Shown here piece after piece: positions 25,013 through 33,631 of a DNA stretch of 64,000 nucleotides (positions within the stretch are counted from its first letter, which is position 1; every line of letters begins with the position of its first letter). Both the position numbers and the translations under genes were made by a program. Under the pieces are notes generated by a model. The model was not told the DNA's origin. It saw nothing but the letters and a program-made list of their open reading frames with translations, and ran no database searches. Source of the stretch: Variovorax paradoxus (GTDB lineage: Bacteria; Pseudomonadota; Gammaproteobacteria; Burkholderiales; Burkholderiaceae_C); assembly GCF_000834655.1 (NCBI RefSeq), contig NZ_JXQQ01000119.1, positions 62,001-126,000 of the forward strand, in the 5' to 3' direction.

Positions 25013-25927
25013 CTAGCGGTCGCGGTCGACCACCATGTGGGCGAGAGCGCGCAAAGCGGCGGTGTCGGCCAGGCCACTGCGCGCCAGGGCGGCGAGTGCA
25101 TCGGCCAGCAGTTGCCGGGCCTGCGCACGCGCGCCATCCAGGCCGAGCAGCGACACGTAGGTGGGCTTGTCGGCCGCAGCATCCTTGCCGGCGGTCTTGC
25201 CCAGGGTTTGCGAATCGGCGGTGACGTCGAGGATGTCGTCCACCACCTGGAATGCGAGGCCGATGGCCGCGCCGTAGTCGCACAGCGCCTTCAGCGCGGC
25301 GGCGGACACGTTGCCGCAGGCGGCACCCATCTCGACGCTGCCCTGCAGCAGCGCGCCCGTCTTCAGGCGATGCATTTCGCGCAGCTGGGTTTCGTTCAAT
25401 GCGATGCCGACGCTGGCGAGATCGATCGCCTGGCCGCCCGCCATGCCCTGGCTGCCGGCGGCGCGCGCGAGCAGGCGGCACAGCGTGGCCTGCGTGGCCG
25501 CGGGAATCTCGTCGCCCTCGGGCGTCAGCAGCTCGAAGGCCAGCGCCTGGAGCGCATCGCCCGCGAGCAGCGCATCGGCCTCGCCGAACTTCACATGCAC
25601 CGTGGGCTTGCCGCGGCGCAGCACGTCGTTGTCCATGCAGGGCAGGTCATCGTGCACTAGGGAATAGGCGTGGATCAGTTCGGTGGCGCAGGCCGCGCGC
25701 AGCGCAGCGGCTTCATTGCCGCCGACCGCCTCGCTGGCCGCGAGCACCAGGAGCGGCCGCAGCCGCTTGCCGCCGTCGAGCACCGCATAGCGCATCGCAT
25801 CGCCCAGCAGCACCGGCGCATCGACGCCGACCCAGCGCGACAGCGCCGCTTCGACATTCGCCAGGTGAGGCCCGCTCCAATCGGCGAGCCGGGCCATCGT
25901 CCAATCGGTCATCGTGGCCGCGCTCAT
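25013..25927 (-). CDS. ispA: Farnesyl diphosphate synthase (polyprenyl synthetase)
   Basis: Prenyltransferase of 304 residues making farnesyl diphosphate from IPP and DMAPP. The two Asp-rich motifs are visible, DDLPCMDND and DDILDVTAD, along with GGKRLRPLLVLAA and KPTYVSLLG. The start at 25927 overlaps the xseB stop by four bases (ATGA). The operon supplies substrate via Dxs and the pathway and product for quinones and undecaprenyl phosphate. Confidence 0.97.
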   Translation of the reverse strand: MSAATMTDWTMARLADWSGPHLANVEAALSRWVGVDAPVLLGDAMRYAVLDGGKRLRPLLVLAASEAVGGNEAAALRAACATELIHAYSLVHDDLPCMDNDVLRRGKPTVHVKFGEADALLAGDALQALAFELLTPEGDEIPAATQATLCRLLARAAGSQGMAGGQAIDLASVGIALNETQLREMHRLKTGALLQGSVEMGAACGNVSAAALKALCDYGAAIGLAFQVVDDILDVTADSQTLGKTAGKDAAADKPTYVSLLGLDGARAQARQLLADALAALARSGLADTAALRALAHMVVDRDR

Positions 25928-26190
25928 TCGGCCGTCCAGACCTTGAGGCTGCCCGCGTCGAGCACCTTGATCTGGTCTTCGACCGCCTGCAGCTTGTCGC
26001 GGCAAAAGGCGAGCAATGCGGCGCCGCGCTGGTAGCTGCCGAGCAGCTGGTCGAGCGGCAACTGGCCCGATTCGAGTTCTGCAACCAGTTGCTCCAGCTC
26101 CTGGAGCCCGGCTTCGTAACTGACGGGCAACGGCCCCGTATCGGGCGCGGCCGCCGGGCTGGGAGAAGAAGGGGAAGGCACCTTGGGCAT
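25924..26190 (-). CDS. xseB: Exodeoxyribonuclease VII small subunit
   Basis: Small subunit of 88 residues; the family core is SYEAGLQELEQLVAELESGQ followed by LPLDQLLGSYQRGAALLAFC, a helical hairpin that binds XseA. A Pro/Ser/Ala-rich stretch of about 28 residues precedes it. The start at 26190 was chosen because the upstream extension is non-conserved and runs toward the divergent promoter. It is first in the xseB-ispA-dxs operon. Confidence 0.95.
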   Translation of the reverse strand: MPKVPSPSSPSPAAAPDTGPLPVSYEAGLQELEQLVAELESGQLPLDQLLGSYQRGAALLAFCRDKLQAVEDQIKVLDAGSLKVWTAE

Positions 26191-26251
26191 GCAACGGAAC
26201 GTGGGTGAAACAGGGCATTTTAGGACGGGGGGCGAAACGGGGCCCCATGGG

Positions 26252-26317
26252 TACAATGCGAACTCTTCTTGTTGGCAAACCAACACACTTCTCGGGCCGT
26301 CGAACCTTCCAGACGGC
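26252..26317 (+). promoter_or_regulatory. Candidate -10 box and two leader hairpins before the Rieske gene
   Basis: TACAAT (26252-26257) is a good -10; no clear -35 is seen. The resulting leader of about 105 bases contains two perfect 6-pair hairpins: TGTTGG-CAAA-CCAACA (26270-26285) and GCCGTC/GACGGC (26296-26317), followed by a pyrimidine-rich run with seven T residues (about 26331-26341). The second hairpin plus T-run could attenuate transcription. Confidence 0.5.
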
Positions 26318-26370
26318 GCCTTCCGTTATTTCCTTTTTTTCTCCCTGTGGGGAGCTTGGTCAGGTCCTCC

Positions 26371-27510
26371 ATGTCTGATTTAAGTCTTCAACTGCAGCAG
26401 GCCGCGAGCCAACTTCCAGTTTCCGCGTATTTCGACGAGGCCCTGTACGCCCGCGAAATGCAGAACCTTTTCTCGCGAGGGCCCCGCTATGTCGGCCATC
26501 GCCTCGCCGTGCCCGAAATGGGCAACTTCCACACCCTGCCGCAGGAGCACCAGGGCCGCGCGCTGGTCCACACGCCCAAGGGCGTGGAGCTGATCTCCAA
26601 CGTGTGCCGCCACCGCCAGGCGCTGATCCTGCAGGGCCGCGGCCAGCTGGACAACCAGGCCGGCGGCAACATCGTCTGCCCGCTGCACCGCTGGACCTAC
26701 GCCGCGAGCGACCCACGCACCACCGGCACGCTGATCGGCGCCCCGCATTTCGACCAGGACCCGTGCCTGAACCTGCACAACTACCCGCTCACCGAGTGGA
26801 ACGGGCTCCTGTTCGAAAAGAACGCCGACGGCACGGGCCGCGACGTGGCCGCCGACATGCGGGGCCTGGGTCCGCAGGCCGACCTCGACTTCTCGGGCTA
26901 CGCGCTCGACCGCGTCGAGCTGCACGAGTGCAACTACAACTGGAAGACCTTCATCGAGGTCTATCTGGAGGACTACCACGTCGGCCCGTTCCACCCGGGC
27001 CTCGGGAGCTTCGTCACCTGCGACGACCTGCGCTGGGAGTTCAACCCCAACTATTCGGTGCAGACCGTCGGCGTGGCCAACCGCCTCGGCCGCGCGGGCA
27101 GCCCGGTCTACCAGAAGTGGCAGGAGCAGTTGCTCAAGTACCGCGACGGCAAGCCGCCCAAGTACGGCGCCATCTGGCTGACCTACTACCCGCACGTGAT
27201 GGTCGAGTGGTATCCGCACGTGCTGACCGTCTCGACGCTGCACCCGGTGAGCCCGACCAAGACGCTGAACATGGTCGAGTTCTTCTACCCCGAGGAAATC
27301 GTCGCCTTCGAGCGCGAGTTCGTCGAGGCCCAGCAGGCCGCCTACATGGAAACATGCGTGGAAGACGACGAGATCGCCGAGCGCATGGACGCTGGCCGCC
27401 GCGCGTTGATGCTGCGCGGCGACAACGAGACCGGCCCGTACCAGAGCCCGATGGAAGACGGCATGCAGCAGTTCCACGAGTGGTACAAGGCCGCGATGCA
27501 TAGCACCTGA
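26371..27510 (+). CDS. Rieske-type aromatic ring-hydroxylating oxygenase, alpha subunit-like
   Basis: Non-haem iron oxygenase of 379 residues. The Rieske [2Fe-2S] cluster ligands are C79 and H81 (NVCRHRQ) and C103 and H106 (CPLHRWTY). The catalytic iron ligands lie in LEDYHVGPFHPG, where the two histidines are clear. No beta subunit or reductase gene is adjacent. Position beside xseB-ispA-dxs suggests a housekeeping or quinone/steroid-like role rather than part of a degradation cluster; substrate unknown. ATG 26371 starts MSDLSLQLQQ; the upstream extension is leader sequence. Confidence 0.9.
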   Translation: MSDLSLQLQQAASQLPVSAYFDEALYAREMQNLFSRGPRYVGHRLAVPEMGNFHTLPQEHQGRALVHTPKGVELISNVCRHRQALILQGRGQLDNQAGGNIVCPLHRWTYAASDPRTTGTLIGAPHFDQDPCLNLHNYPLTEWNGLLFEKNADGTGRDVAADMRGLGPQADLDFSGYALDRVELHECNYNWKTFIEVYLEDYHVGPFHPGLGSFVTCDDLRWEFNPNYSVQTVGVANRLGRAGSPVYQKWQEQLLKYRDGKPPKYGAIWLTYYPHVMVEWYPHVLTVSTLHPVSPTKTLNMVEFFYPEEIVAFEREFVEAQQAAYMETCVEDDEIAERMDAGRRALMLRGDNETGPYQSPMEDGMQQFHEWYKAAMHST

Positions 27511-27543
27511 GTCGATGACTGCTGCATCGACGTGTGTTCTGGG

Positions 27544-27632
27544 AACACCGCGGAACCGGCTTTGCCGGGGCGCTGGTGTTGCCCCCGGTGAGGGGGTTGG
27601 AGTAGCGACACGAAGTGCGCGAAGCATGGGGG
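27544..27632. repeat. Structured dispersed repeat, copy 2 of 3
   Basis: Same design as the element at 24915: AACACC (27544-27549) pairs with GGTGTT (27575-27580) around CCGGC-TTT-GCCGG, then CCCCC/GGGGG and CAC-GAA-GTG hairpins, ending GGGGG. The outer stem differs from copy 1 by a paired change (G-C to A-T). It lies sense to transcription between the Rieske gene and the EamA transporter, ending ten bases before the latter's start. Confidence 0.9.
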
Positions 27633-27642
27633 AGAGTCAATA

Positions 27643-28575
27643 GTGCAAGCGCTCTGGATGGTGCTCGGCGCCTTTTTGTTCGCCACGATGAGCGTCGTGG
27701 TGAAGGTGGCCTCGCAATGGTTCAACAGCGGTGAGATGGTGCTGGGCCGCGGCCTCATCGGCATCGTTTTTCTCTGGCTGCTCGCACGCAACCGCGGCGT
27801 CTCGCTCGCCACCAAATACCCCGGCATGCACGCCTGGCGCAGCACCATCGGCGTGATCTCGCTGGGCGCATGGTTCTACGCCATCGCGCACATGCCGCTG
27901 GCCACCGCCGTCACGCTCAACTACATGAGCAGCGTGTGGGTCGCGGCCTTCCTCATCGGCGGCGCGCTGCTCGCGTGGGTGCCGGTGCCCGGGCGCGACG
28001 GCCGCGTGGCACGCCCGCCGCTGCAGGGCGCACTGGCGATGACGGTGCTCGCGGGGTTCATCGGCGTGGTGCTGATGCTCAAGCCCACGGTCAGCGGCAA
28101 CGAAGGTTTCGCGGGCATGCTGGGCCTGTTGTCGGGCCTGACGGCCGCCTTCGCCTACATGCAGGTGGTCGCGCTCTCGCGCATCGGCGAACCCGAGCTG
28201 CGCACGGTGTTCTATTTCGCGGTCGGCTCGGCCGTGGCCGGCGCCTTCGCGACTGCCGCCACGGGGTTCTCCGGCGGCAGCGCGTGGACCTGGCAGCATG
28301 CGCTGTGGCTGCTGCCCATCGGCCTCCTGGCCGCCCTCGGACAGCTCTGCATGACCCGCGCCTACGCCACCGCCAAGACCGAGGCCGGTACGCTCGTGGT
28401 GGCCAACCTGCAGTACTCGGGCATCATCTTTGCGGCGTTCTACAGCGTGGTGCTGTTCGACGACCGCATCGACGCCGCGGGCTGGGGCGGCATGGCGCTC
28501 ATCGTGGTGAGCGGCATCGCGGCCACCGTGCTGCGCCAGCGGGCGGTGCCCAAGGCGCCGGCCGAAGAACACTGA
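27643..28575 (+). CDS. EamA/DMT-family transporter
   Basis: Membrane protein of 310 residues with about ten helices in two EamA repeats, beginning MQALWMVLGAFLFATMSVVV at GTG 27643 with GGGGGAGAG upstream. The family exports amino acids, amines or other small metabolites by unknown coupling. The substrate cannot be read. It is followed by sseA after 29 bases, so the following zinc-related genes may share its transcript. Confidence 0.9.
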   Translation: MQALWMVLGAFLFATMSVVVKVASQWFNSGEMVLGRGLIGIVFLWLLARNRGVSLATKYPGMHAWRSTIGVISLGAWFYAIAHMPLATAVTLNYMSSVWVAAFLIGGALLAWVPVPGRDGRVARPPLQGALAMTVLAGFIGVVLMLKPTVSGNEGFAGMLGLLSGLTAAFAYMQVVALSRIGEPELRTVFYFAVGSAVAGAFATAATGFSGGSAWTWQHALWLLPIGLLAALGQLCMTRAYATAKTEAGTLVVANLQYSGIIFAAFYSVVLFDDRIDAAGWGGMALIVVSGIAATVLRQRAVPKAPAEEH

Positions 28576-28604
28576 ACAAGCATCTCACCGAAGGAGAACA
28601 CGCC

Positions 28605-29513
28605 ATGTACACCACCCTCATCAGCGTCGAACAACTCCAGCAACTGCAGAACAGCGAGACGCCCCACATGGTGTTCGACTGCAGCTTCGACCTCATGAAA
28701 CCCGAGGCCGGCCCGCAGCTCTATGCCGCCGCGCACATTCCAGGCGCGCTGTATGCCAACCTCGACACCGACCTGAGCGCCAGGCATGGCGTGCCCGGCG
28801 CCCATGGCGACGTGGTGGTCGCGCAGGAAGACGGCGTTCCCGCCTCCGGTGGGCGCCACCCGCTGCCCAGCCGCGAGAAGTTCGCGGCGTGGCTCTCGGG
28901 CATCGGTTTCTCCAACGACATGCAGGCGGTGGTGTACGACCGCAACGGCGCCAACTATTGCGGGCGCCTCTGGTGGATGCTCAAGTGGATGGGCCACGAC
29001 GCGGTCGCCGTGCTCGACGGCGGCCTGCAGGCCTGGCAAGCGGCTGGCGGCGAGGTGACCGACCGCGAGGAGCCCGCGCGATTTCAGTCGAATTTCGTAC
29101 AGGGCGAGCCGCTTGCAAAGCTTGTGACTACCGACACCGTGTTGCATCGGCTCGGCCAACCTGACCAGCAGCTGATCGACGCACGCGCCGGTGCACGATA
29201 TCGCGGCGAGGTGGAACCTCTGGACCCGATTGCCGGTCACATCCCCGGGGCCCTGAACCGGCCCTTCGCCGACAACCTCGGCCCCGACGGCAAGTTCAAG
29301 CCGGCATCGCAATTGCGTGCCGAGTTCGAAGCGCTGCTCGGGGGCCGCGATGCGGCGACGGTCGTCCACCAATGCGGCAGCGGCGTGAGCGCGGTGCCCA
29401 ACCTGCTTGCGATGCAGATCGCCGGGCTCGGGACGACCGCGCTCTATGCCGGCAGCTGGAGCGAGTGGAGCAACACGCCGGGGCTGCCGACCCGGCAAGG
29501 CGCAGAACCATGA
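28605..29513 (+). CDS. sseA: 3-Mercaptopyruvate sulfurtransferase (two-domain rhodanese)
   Basis: Two rhodanese domains in 302 residues. The active-site loop is HQCGSGVSA with nucleophile C257; CGSGV(S/T)A is the mercaptopyruvate sulfurtransferase form, whereas thiosulfate enzymes carry CRKGVT. The first domain holds AAHIPGALYANLDTDLS and the second IAGHIPGALNRPF. AAGGAGAA precedes ATG 28605. The stop overlaps the start of the ZrgA-like gene by four bases, an unusual coupling of sulfur transfer with a metal-uptake operon. Confidence 0.9.
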   Translation: MYTTLISVEQLQQLQNSETPHMVFDCSFDLMKPEAGPQLYAAAHIPGALYANLDTDLSARHGVPGAHGDVVVAQEDGVPASGGRHPLPSREKFAAWLSGIGFSNDMQAVVYDRNGANYCGRLWWMLKWMGHDAVAVLDGGLQAWQAAGGEVTDREEPARFQSNFVQGEPLAKLVTTDTVLHRLGQPDQQLIDARAGARYRGEVEPLDPIAGHIPGALNRPFADNLGPDGKFKPASQLRAEFEALLGGRDAATVVHQCGSGVSAVPNLLAMQIAGLGTTALYAGSWSEWSNTPGLPTRQGAEP

Positions 29514-30088
29514 AACACATCCGACTCCGACGCATCTCCGGTCTCGCCATCGCTGCAGCGCTGTTCGCTGCAGCCCCTTTCCTCTCCGCGCAAGCCCAGC
29601 AGCAGCACGCCCACGTGCACGGCCAGATGAAGCTGGACGTGGCCATCGACGGCCCCACCGTGGTGATCGACATGGAATCGCCGCTCGACAACATCGTCGG
29701 CTTCGAACGCGCCCCGAAGACCGATGCCGAGAAGGCCACCGTCGAAGCCGCCGTCGCGCAGCTGCGCGCGGCCGACAAGCTCTTCGCCATCGACCCCGCG
29801 GCCAACTGCAAGCTCGGCCCGGTCGACCTGCGCTCCGGTGCCCTCGGTCTGGGCAACCCCGACCCGAGCGAACCCGTGGGCCATGCGGACCTGGACGCCA
29901 CCTTCTCCTTCAACTGCACCAACGCGGCGGCCGCGAAGTTCATCGACCTGAACCTTTTCAGTGTGTTCAAGGGCCTGCGGCAGATCGATTCGCAGATCGC
30001 CTCGGCGCAAGGCCAGTTCAAGCGGCAGATCAAGCGTCCCGCCGGCGCACAGGCGGCCCAGCCCGCACGCCTTGGCTGGGGCAAGTAG
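29510..30088 (+). CDS. ZrgA-like (DUF2796) periplasmic metal-binding protein
   Basis: Exported protein of 192 residues. A signal peptide (ISGLAIAAALFAAAPFLSAQ) is followed at the new N-terminus by QQQHAHVHGQMKLDVAIDG, a His motif suited to zinc binding and typical of DUF2796 proteins. In Vibrio cholerae the zrgABCDE genes are zinc-regulated and aid zinc uptake; this gene is followed by an ATPase, an FtsX-type permease and a DUF3299 protein in the same order. I see no Zur box. Confidence 0.8.
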   Translation: MKHIRLRRISGLAIAAALFAAAPFLSAQAQQQHAHVHGQMKLDVAIDGPTVVIDMESPLDNIVGFERAPKTDAEKATVEAAVAQLRAADKLFAIDPAANCKLGPVDLRSGALGLGNPDPSEPVGHADLDATFSFNCTNAAAAKFIDLNLFSVFKGLRQIDSQIASAQGQFKRQIKRPAGAQAAQPARLGWGK

Positions 30089-30092
30089 CACT

Positions 30093-30839
30093 GTGAGCGC
30101 CGCTTCGCAGGCCGACCCGACGCCGCTGCGCGTCGTGCTCGCAGCCGAGTCACTCCGCTTCGCATGGCCCGGCGTGAAGACGCCCTGCATCGACATCGAG
30201 GCCTTCCGCATCACCGCCGGCGAATCGGTGTTCCTGCACGGCCCGAGCGGCTGCGGCAAGAGCACGCTGCTGTCGCTGCTGGCCGGCGTGCTGGTGGCCG
30301 ACGAAGGCCGCGTCATGCTGCTGGGGCACGACTGGTCGCAGCTCTCGGCCGCGGCGCGCGACCGCTGCCGCGTGGCCCACGTGGGCTACATCTTCCAGCA
30401 GTTCAACCTGCTGCCCTACCTGAGCGTGCTCGACAACGTGCTGCTGCCCTGCCGCTTCTCGGCCCGGCGCGAGGCGCAGGCCGCGCGCAATGGCAGCTCG
30501 CGTGAGGAAGCCGAGCACCTGCTCGACCAGATGGGCCTGGACCGCAACCTCTGGAAGCGCCAAGCGCTGCAGCTCTCGGTGGGCCAGCAGCAGCGCGTGG
30601 CCGCCGCGCGCGCGCTCATCGGCCAGCCGGAGGTGGTGATCGCCGACGAGCCCACCTCGGCGCTCGACGAAGACCGGCGCGAAGCCTTTCTCGACGTGCT
30701 GCTGACGGCCTGCGCCGTGAACCGCAGCGCGCTCGTGTTCGTGAGCCACGACCAACGCATCGCGCAGCGCTTTGCGCGGCATGTGCTCTTGCCCGAGATC
30801 AACCGCGCCGCATTGACGGCCATGGCGGTGGACGCATGA
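30093..30839 (+). CDS. ABC transporter ATPase (ZrgB/LolD-like)
   Basis: ATPase of 248 residues starting at GTG 30093. Walker A GPSGCGKST, Q-loop YIFQQFNLLPYLSVLDNVLL, signature LSVGQQQRVAAARAL (Val in place of the usual Gly), Walker B VVIADEPTSALDE and switch histidine FVSHDQR are all present. This is the MacB/LolD type that partners FtsX-like permeases. The stop overlaps the next start (ATGA). Confidence 0.88.
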   Translation: MSAASQADPTPLRVVLAAESLRFAWPGVKTPCIDIEAFRITAGESVFLHGPSGCGKSTLLSLLAGVLVADEGRVMLLGHDWSQLSAAARDRCRVAHVGYIFQQFNLLPYLSVLDNVLLPCRFSARREAQAARNGSSREEAEHLLDQMGLDRNLWKRQALQLSVGQQQRVAAARALIGQPEVVIADEPTSALDEDRREAFLDVLLTACAVNRSALVFVSHDQRIAQRFARHVLLPEINRAALTAMAVDA

Positions 30840-32098
30840 AGGCGCTCTTTTCGATCGCATGGCGCAGCGCGTGGAACCGCCGCTTCACGCTCGCGCTCAC
30901 GGTGTTCTCGATCGCGCTCTCGACCTTCCTTTTGCTCGGCGTCGAACGCATCCGCACCGAACTGCGCGAGAACTTCGCTTCGTCGGTCTCGGGCACCGAC
31001 CTCATCGTCGGCGCGCGCACCGGGTCCACGCAGCTCCTGCTGTACTCGGTGTTCCGCATCGGCGCGGCCACCAACAACATCTCGTGGAAGAGCGTTCAGG
31101 CGCTGGCCGCGCACCAGGGCGTCGACTGGGTCGTGCCGCTGTCGCTGGGCGATTCGCACCGCGGCTTCGCGGTGCTGGCCACCTCGCCCGAGTACTTCAC
31201 CCACTTCCACTACGGCGACCGCCAGTCGCTGAAGCTGCGCGAGGGCAAGCCCTTCAGCGAACTCTTCGATGCGGTGGTGGGCGCCGAGGTGGCCGACAAG
31301 CTCGGCTACCACGTGGGCCAGAAGATCACGCTCGCGCACGGCAGCGGCGAGCTAAACGTGGCCGAGCATGCCGACAAGCCCTTCACCGTGGTCGGCGTGC
31401 TCGCGCGCACCGGCACGCCGGTGGACCGCACGGTGCACATCGGCCTTGCGGCAATGGAGGCCATCCACCTCGAATGGGTGGGCGGGGCGCCGATGCCGGG
31501 TGTGAAGATTCCCGCCGAGCAGGTGCGCAAGTTCGACCTCACGCCCAAGAACGTGACGGCCGCGCTCGTGGGCCTGAAGAACCGCGCCGCAGTGTTCGGC
31601 GTGCAGCGCTGGATTTCCACCTACAACGGCGAGCCGCTGATGGCCATCCTCCCCGGCGTGGCGCTCGACGAACTGTGGAGCGTGATCGGCATCGGCGAGA
31701 ACGCGCTCTTGCTGATGTCGGCGCTGGTTGCGCTGGTGAGCCTCGCGGGCCTGGTCTCGGTGGTGATGGCGGGCCTGAACGAACGGCGCCGCGAACTGGC
31801 CGTGCTGCGCGCCGTGGGCGCGGGCCTGCGCCACGTGCTGGCGCTGCTCGCGCTCGAAGGCGCGATGGTCACCGTGCTGGGCGTGGCCTTCGGCGTGGTG
31901 ATGGCGGTGCTGGGCATCGCCCTCCTGTCGCCGTGGCTGCAGTCGCAGTTCGGGCTGACACTGAGCCTCTCGGAACCTACACTCAACGAATGGCTGCTGA
32001 TGGCGAGCCTGCTGGTGGCAGGTTGGCTGGCAAGCCTCTTGCCGGGCATCCGTGCCTACAGACTGTCCCTCGCAGACGGCCTCTCACCGAGGATTTGA
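30836..32098 (+). CDS. FtsX/MacB-type ABC permease (ZrgC-like)
   Basis: Inner-membrane protein of 420 residues: one N-terminal helix (TLALTVFSIALSTFLLLGVE), a periplasmic domain of about 230 residues and three C-terminal helices with the ELAVLRAVGAGLRHVLALLA coupling region. This four-helix layout belongs to mechanotransmission ABC proteins that act on periplasmic partners rather than moving solutes directly. With ZrgA- and ZrgD-like neighbours it probably handles metal-loaded periplasmic proteins. Confidence 0.88.
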   Translation: MKALFSIAWRSAWNRRFTLALTVFSIALSTFLLLGVERIRTELRENFASSVSGTDLIVGARTGSTQLLLYSVFRIGAATNNISWKSVQALAAHQGVDWVVPLSLGDSHRGFAVLATSPEYFTHFHYGDRQSLKLREGKPFSELFDAVVGAEVADKLGYHVGQKITLAHGSGELNVAEHADKPFTVVGVLARTGTPVDRTVHIGLAAMEAIHLEWVGGAPMPGVKIPAEQVRKFDLTPKNVTAALVGLKNRAAVFGVQRWISTYNGEPLMAILPGVALDELWSVIGIGENALLLMSALVALVSLAGLVSVVMAGLNERRRELAVLRAVGAGLRHVLALLALEGAMVTVLGVAFGVVMAVLGIALLSPWLQSQFGLTLSLSEPTLNEWLLMASLLVAGWLASLLPGIRAYRLSLADGLSPRI

Positions 32099-32101
32099 AC
32101 C

Positions 32102-32740
32102 ATGCGCATCGCAAAGAAGACTTTCACGATCAACGCTTTCCACCGCCTTTCGTTGCTGCTGGCCGGCGCCGGCCTCGCAGCCATGGCATGGGCTGCAGAG
32201 CCCGCGCCCAAGGACACCACGGCATCGAACCCGCTCGGCGGCAAGGCCGCTGCGCCCGCCGTTGCCAAGGGCACGCCGGGCCAGCCGCGCCAGATCACCT
32301 GGGAAGAGCTGGTGCCCAAGGACTGGGACCCGGCCAAGGACTTCAAGGGCATGGACCTGAGCGCGCTGGACGACGGCGACCCGCGCGCCAACGAGATGCT
32401 CATGAAGATGCAGGAGGTGTCCAACAACGCCCCCACCAACCCCGCGATGAACGGCGCCGAGATCAAGATCCCCGGCTTCATCGTGCCGCTCGAAGAGGCC
32501 AAGGGCGAGGTCACCGAGTTCCTGCTCGTGCCCTACTTCGGCGCCTGCATCCACACGCCGCCGCCGCCGGCCAACCAGATCCTTCACGTCATTCCGCAGA
32601 AGGGCGCCAAGTTCCGCGCAATGGACACCGTGTGGGTCACCGGCAAGCTGCAGACCCAGCGCAACGATTCGATGATGGGCGTGAGCGGCTACCACGTGAG
32701 CGCCAGCAGCGTCACCAAGTACTCGGGCGGCGCCAAGTAG
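32102..32740 (+). CDS. DUF3299 protein (ZrgD-like), exported
   Basis: Protein of 212 residues with a signal peptide ending near MAWAAEP, a low-complexity linker, then the DUF3299 core: ITWEELVPKDWDP, IKIPGFIVPLE and FLLVPYFGACIHTPPPPANQ. The conserved Cys-x-His near the last motif may bind a metal. It completes the four-gene zrgABCD-like block. Function in the uptake system is not known to me. Confidence 0.82.
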   Translation: MRIAKKTFTINAFHRLSLLLAGAGLAAMAWAAEPAPKDTTASNPLGGKAAAPAVAKGTPGQPRQITWEELVPKDWDPAKDFKGMDLSALDDGDPRANEMLMKMQEVSNNAPTNPAMNGAEIKIPGFIVPLEEAKGEVTEFLLVPYFGACIHTPPPPANQILHVIPQKGAKFRAMDTVWVTGKLQTQRNDSMMGVSGYHVSASSVTKYSGGAK

Positions 32741-32952
32741 CCCTTTTCTGCAGGTCGCAAGACCTCGCCCCCGCCACCGGCACAGGCCGGATGGCTTAGC
32801 CGCCGGCCGTGCCTACAACGCACGGCGGCGCCGCATCCCGCGTTCGATGGATGCGCGGCGCGCCCTCCGCGCCTAGATTGGCAAGCGTCGTCCTGGATGG
32901 AGATGGCGCCGCCACCTCCACAGGCACCGCAATCACTGCCGGAGGAACAGCC

Positions 32953-33474
32953 ATGAAGGAACTCATCGACCAGATGCTGGAAATCGCGCGCACCGAAATC
33001 GGCACGCGCGAAGCGGCCGTCAACAACACGGGCGCGCGCATCGTCGAATACCAGGGCGCCACCTGGCTCGCGCCCGGCGCGTGGCCATGGTGCGCGGCCT
33101 TCACCGCATGGGTCATGCGCGAGTGGCTGGAGAACGAGGCCGTGCGCGAGGCGCTGCACCTGGATTCGTTCTCGCTCGCCGACAAGTGGCGCTGCCGCGA
33201 TGCCAGCGCATTCGGCTGGGAGAAATGGGCGCGCCAGCGCAACCTGCAGGTGCTCGACGAAACACAGAAGGCCCGCGCGGGCGACTTCGTGGTGTTCGAC
33301 TTCTCGCACATCGGCATCGTCACCGACGACCAGCCGCTCGCAAGCCGCAAGCTCGCCACCATCGAGGGCAACACCAACGGCAAGGGCGAACGCGACAGCG
33401 TGACGGGCGATGGCGTGTGGGTGAAAGAACGCGTGCCGACCCTGGCCAAGAGCTACATCCGCATCTTCAACTGA
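32953..33474 (+). CDS. Small CHAP/NlpC-like cell-wall hydrolase
   Basis: Protein of 173 residues starting after GGAGGAA. A cysteine in APGAWPWCAAFTAWVM and a histidine in VVFDFSHIGIVTDD fit the Cys-His dyad of CHAP amidases. No signal peptide is visible, so export would need a phage holin or another route, or the enzyme acts in the cytosol on a non-wall substrate. It stands alone between the zinc operon and a lipoprotein gene. Confidence 0.7.
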   Translation: MKELIDQMLEIARTEIGTREAAVNNTGARIVEYQGATWLAPGAWPWCAAFTAWVMREWLENEAVREALHLDSFSLADKWRCRDASAFGWEKWARQRNLQVLDETQKARAGDFVVFDFSHIGIVTDDQPLASRKLATIEGNTNGKGERDSVTGDGVWVKERVPTLAKSYIRIFN

Positions 33475-33631
33475 CCGGGCTCCCTCGCCTGTTGTGGGCC
33501 ATGCCCGACACGGGCAGCAGCGCGCGGACGACACAGACGGTTGCATCACCGGCGCAGGGTAGGTCATCGCAGACCGTCAGGGACCGTTGAGAGAGTCGGG
33601 CGTGACGTCGGCGCCTTGATGGAACTCCCAG

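Noticed and set aside
24853..25182. Frames running through the structured repeats (also at 27134 and 57754)
   Set aside because: Their shared peptide (NPLxGGxTxxPAKPVPR) is just the translated repeat; no independent evidence of coding.
32795..32835. GC-rich hairpin after the zinc operon (CCGTGC/GCACGG) as a terminator
   Set aside because: The stem is plausible but there is no T-run on either side, so I do not call it.
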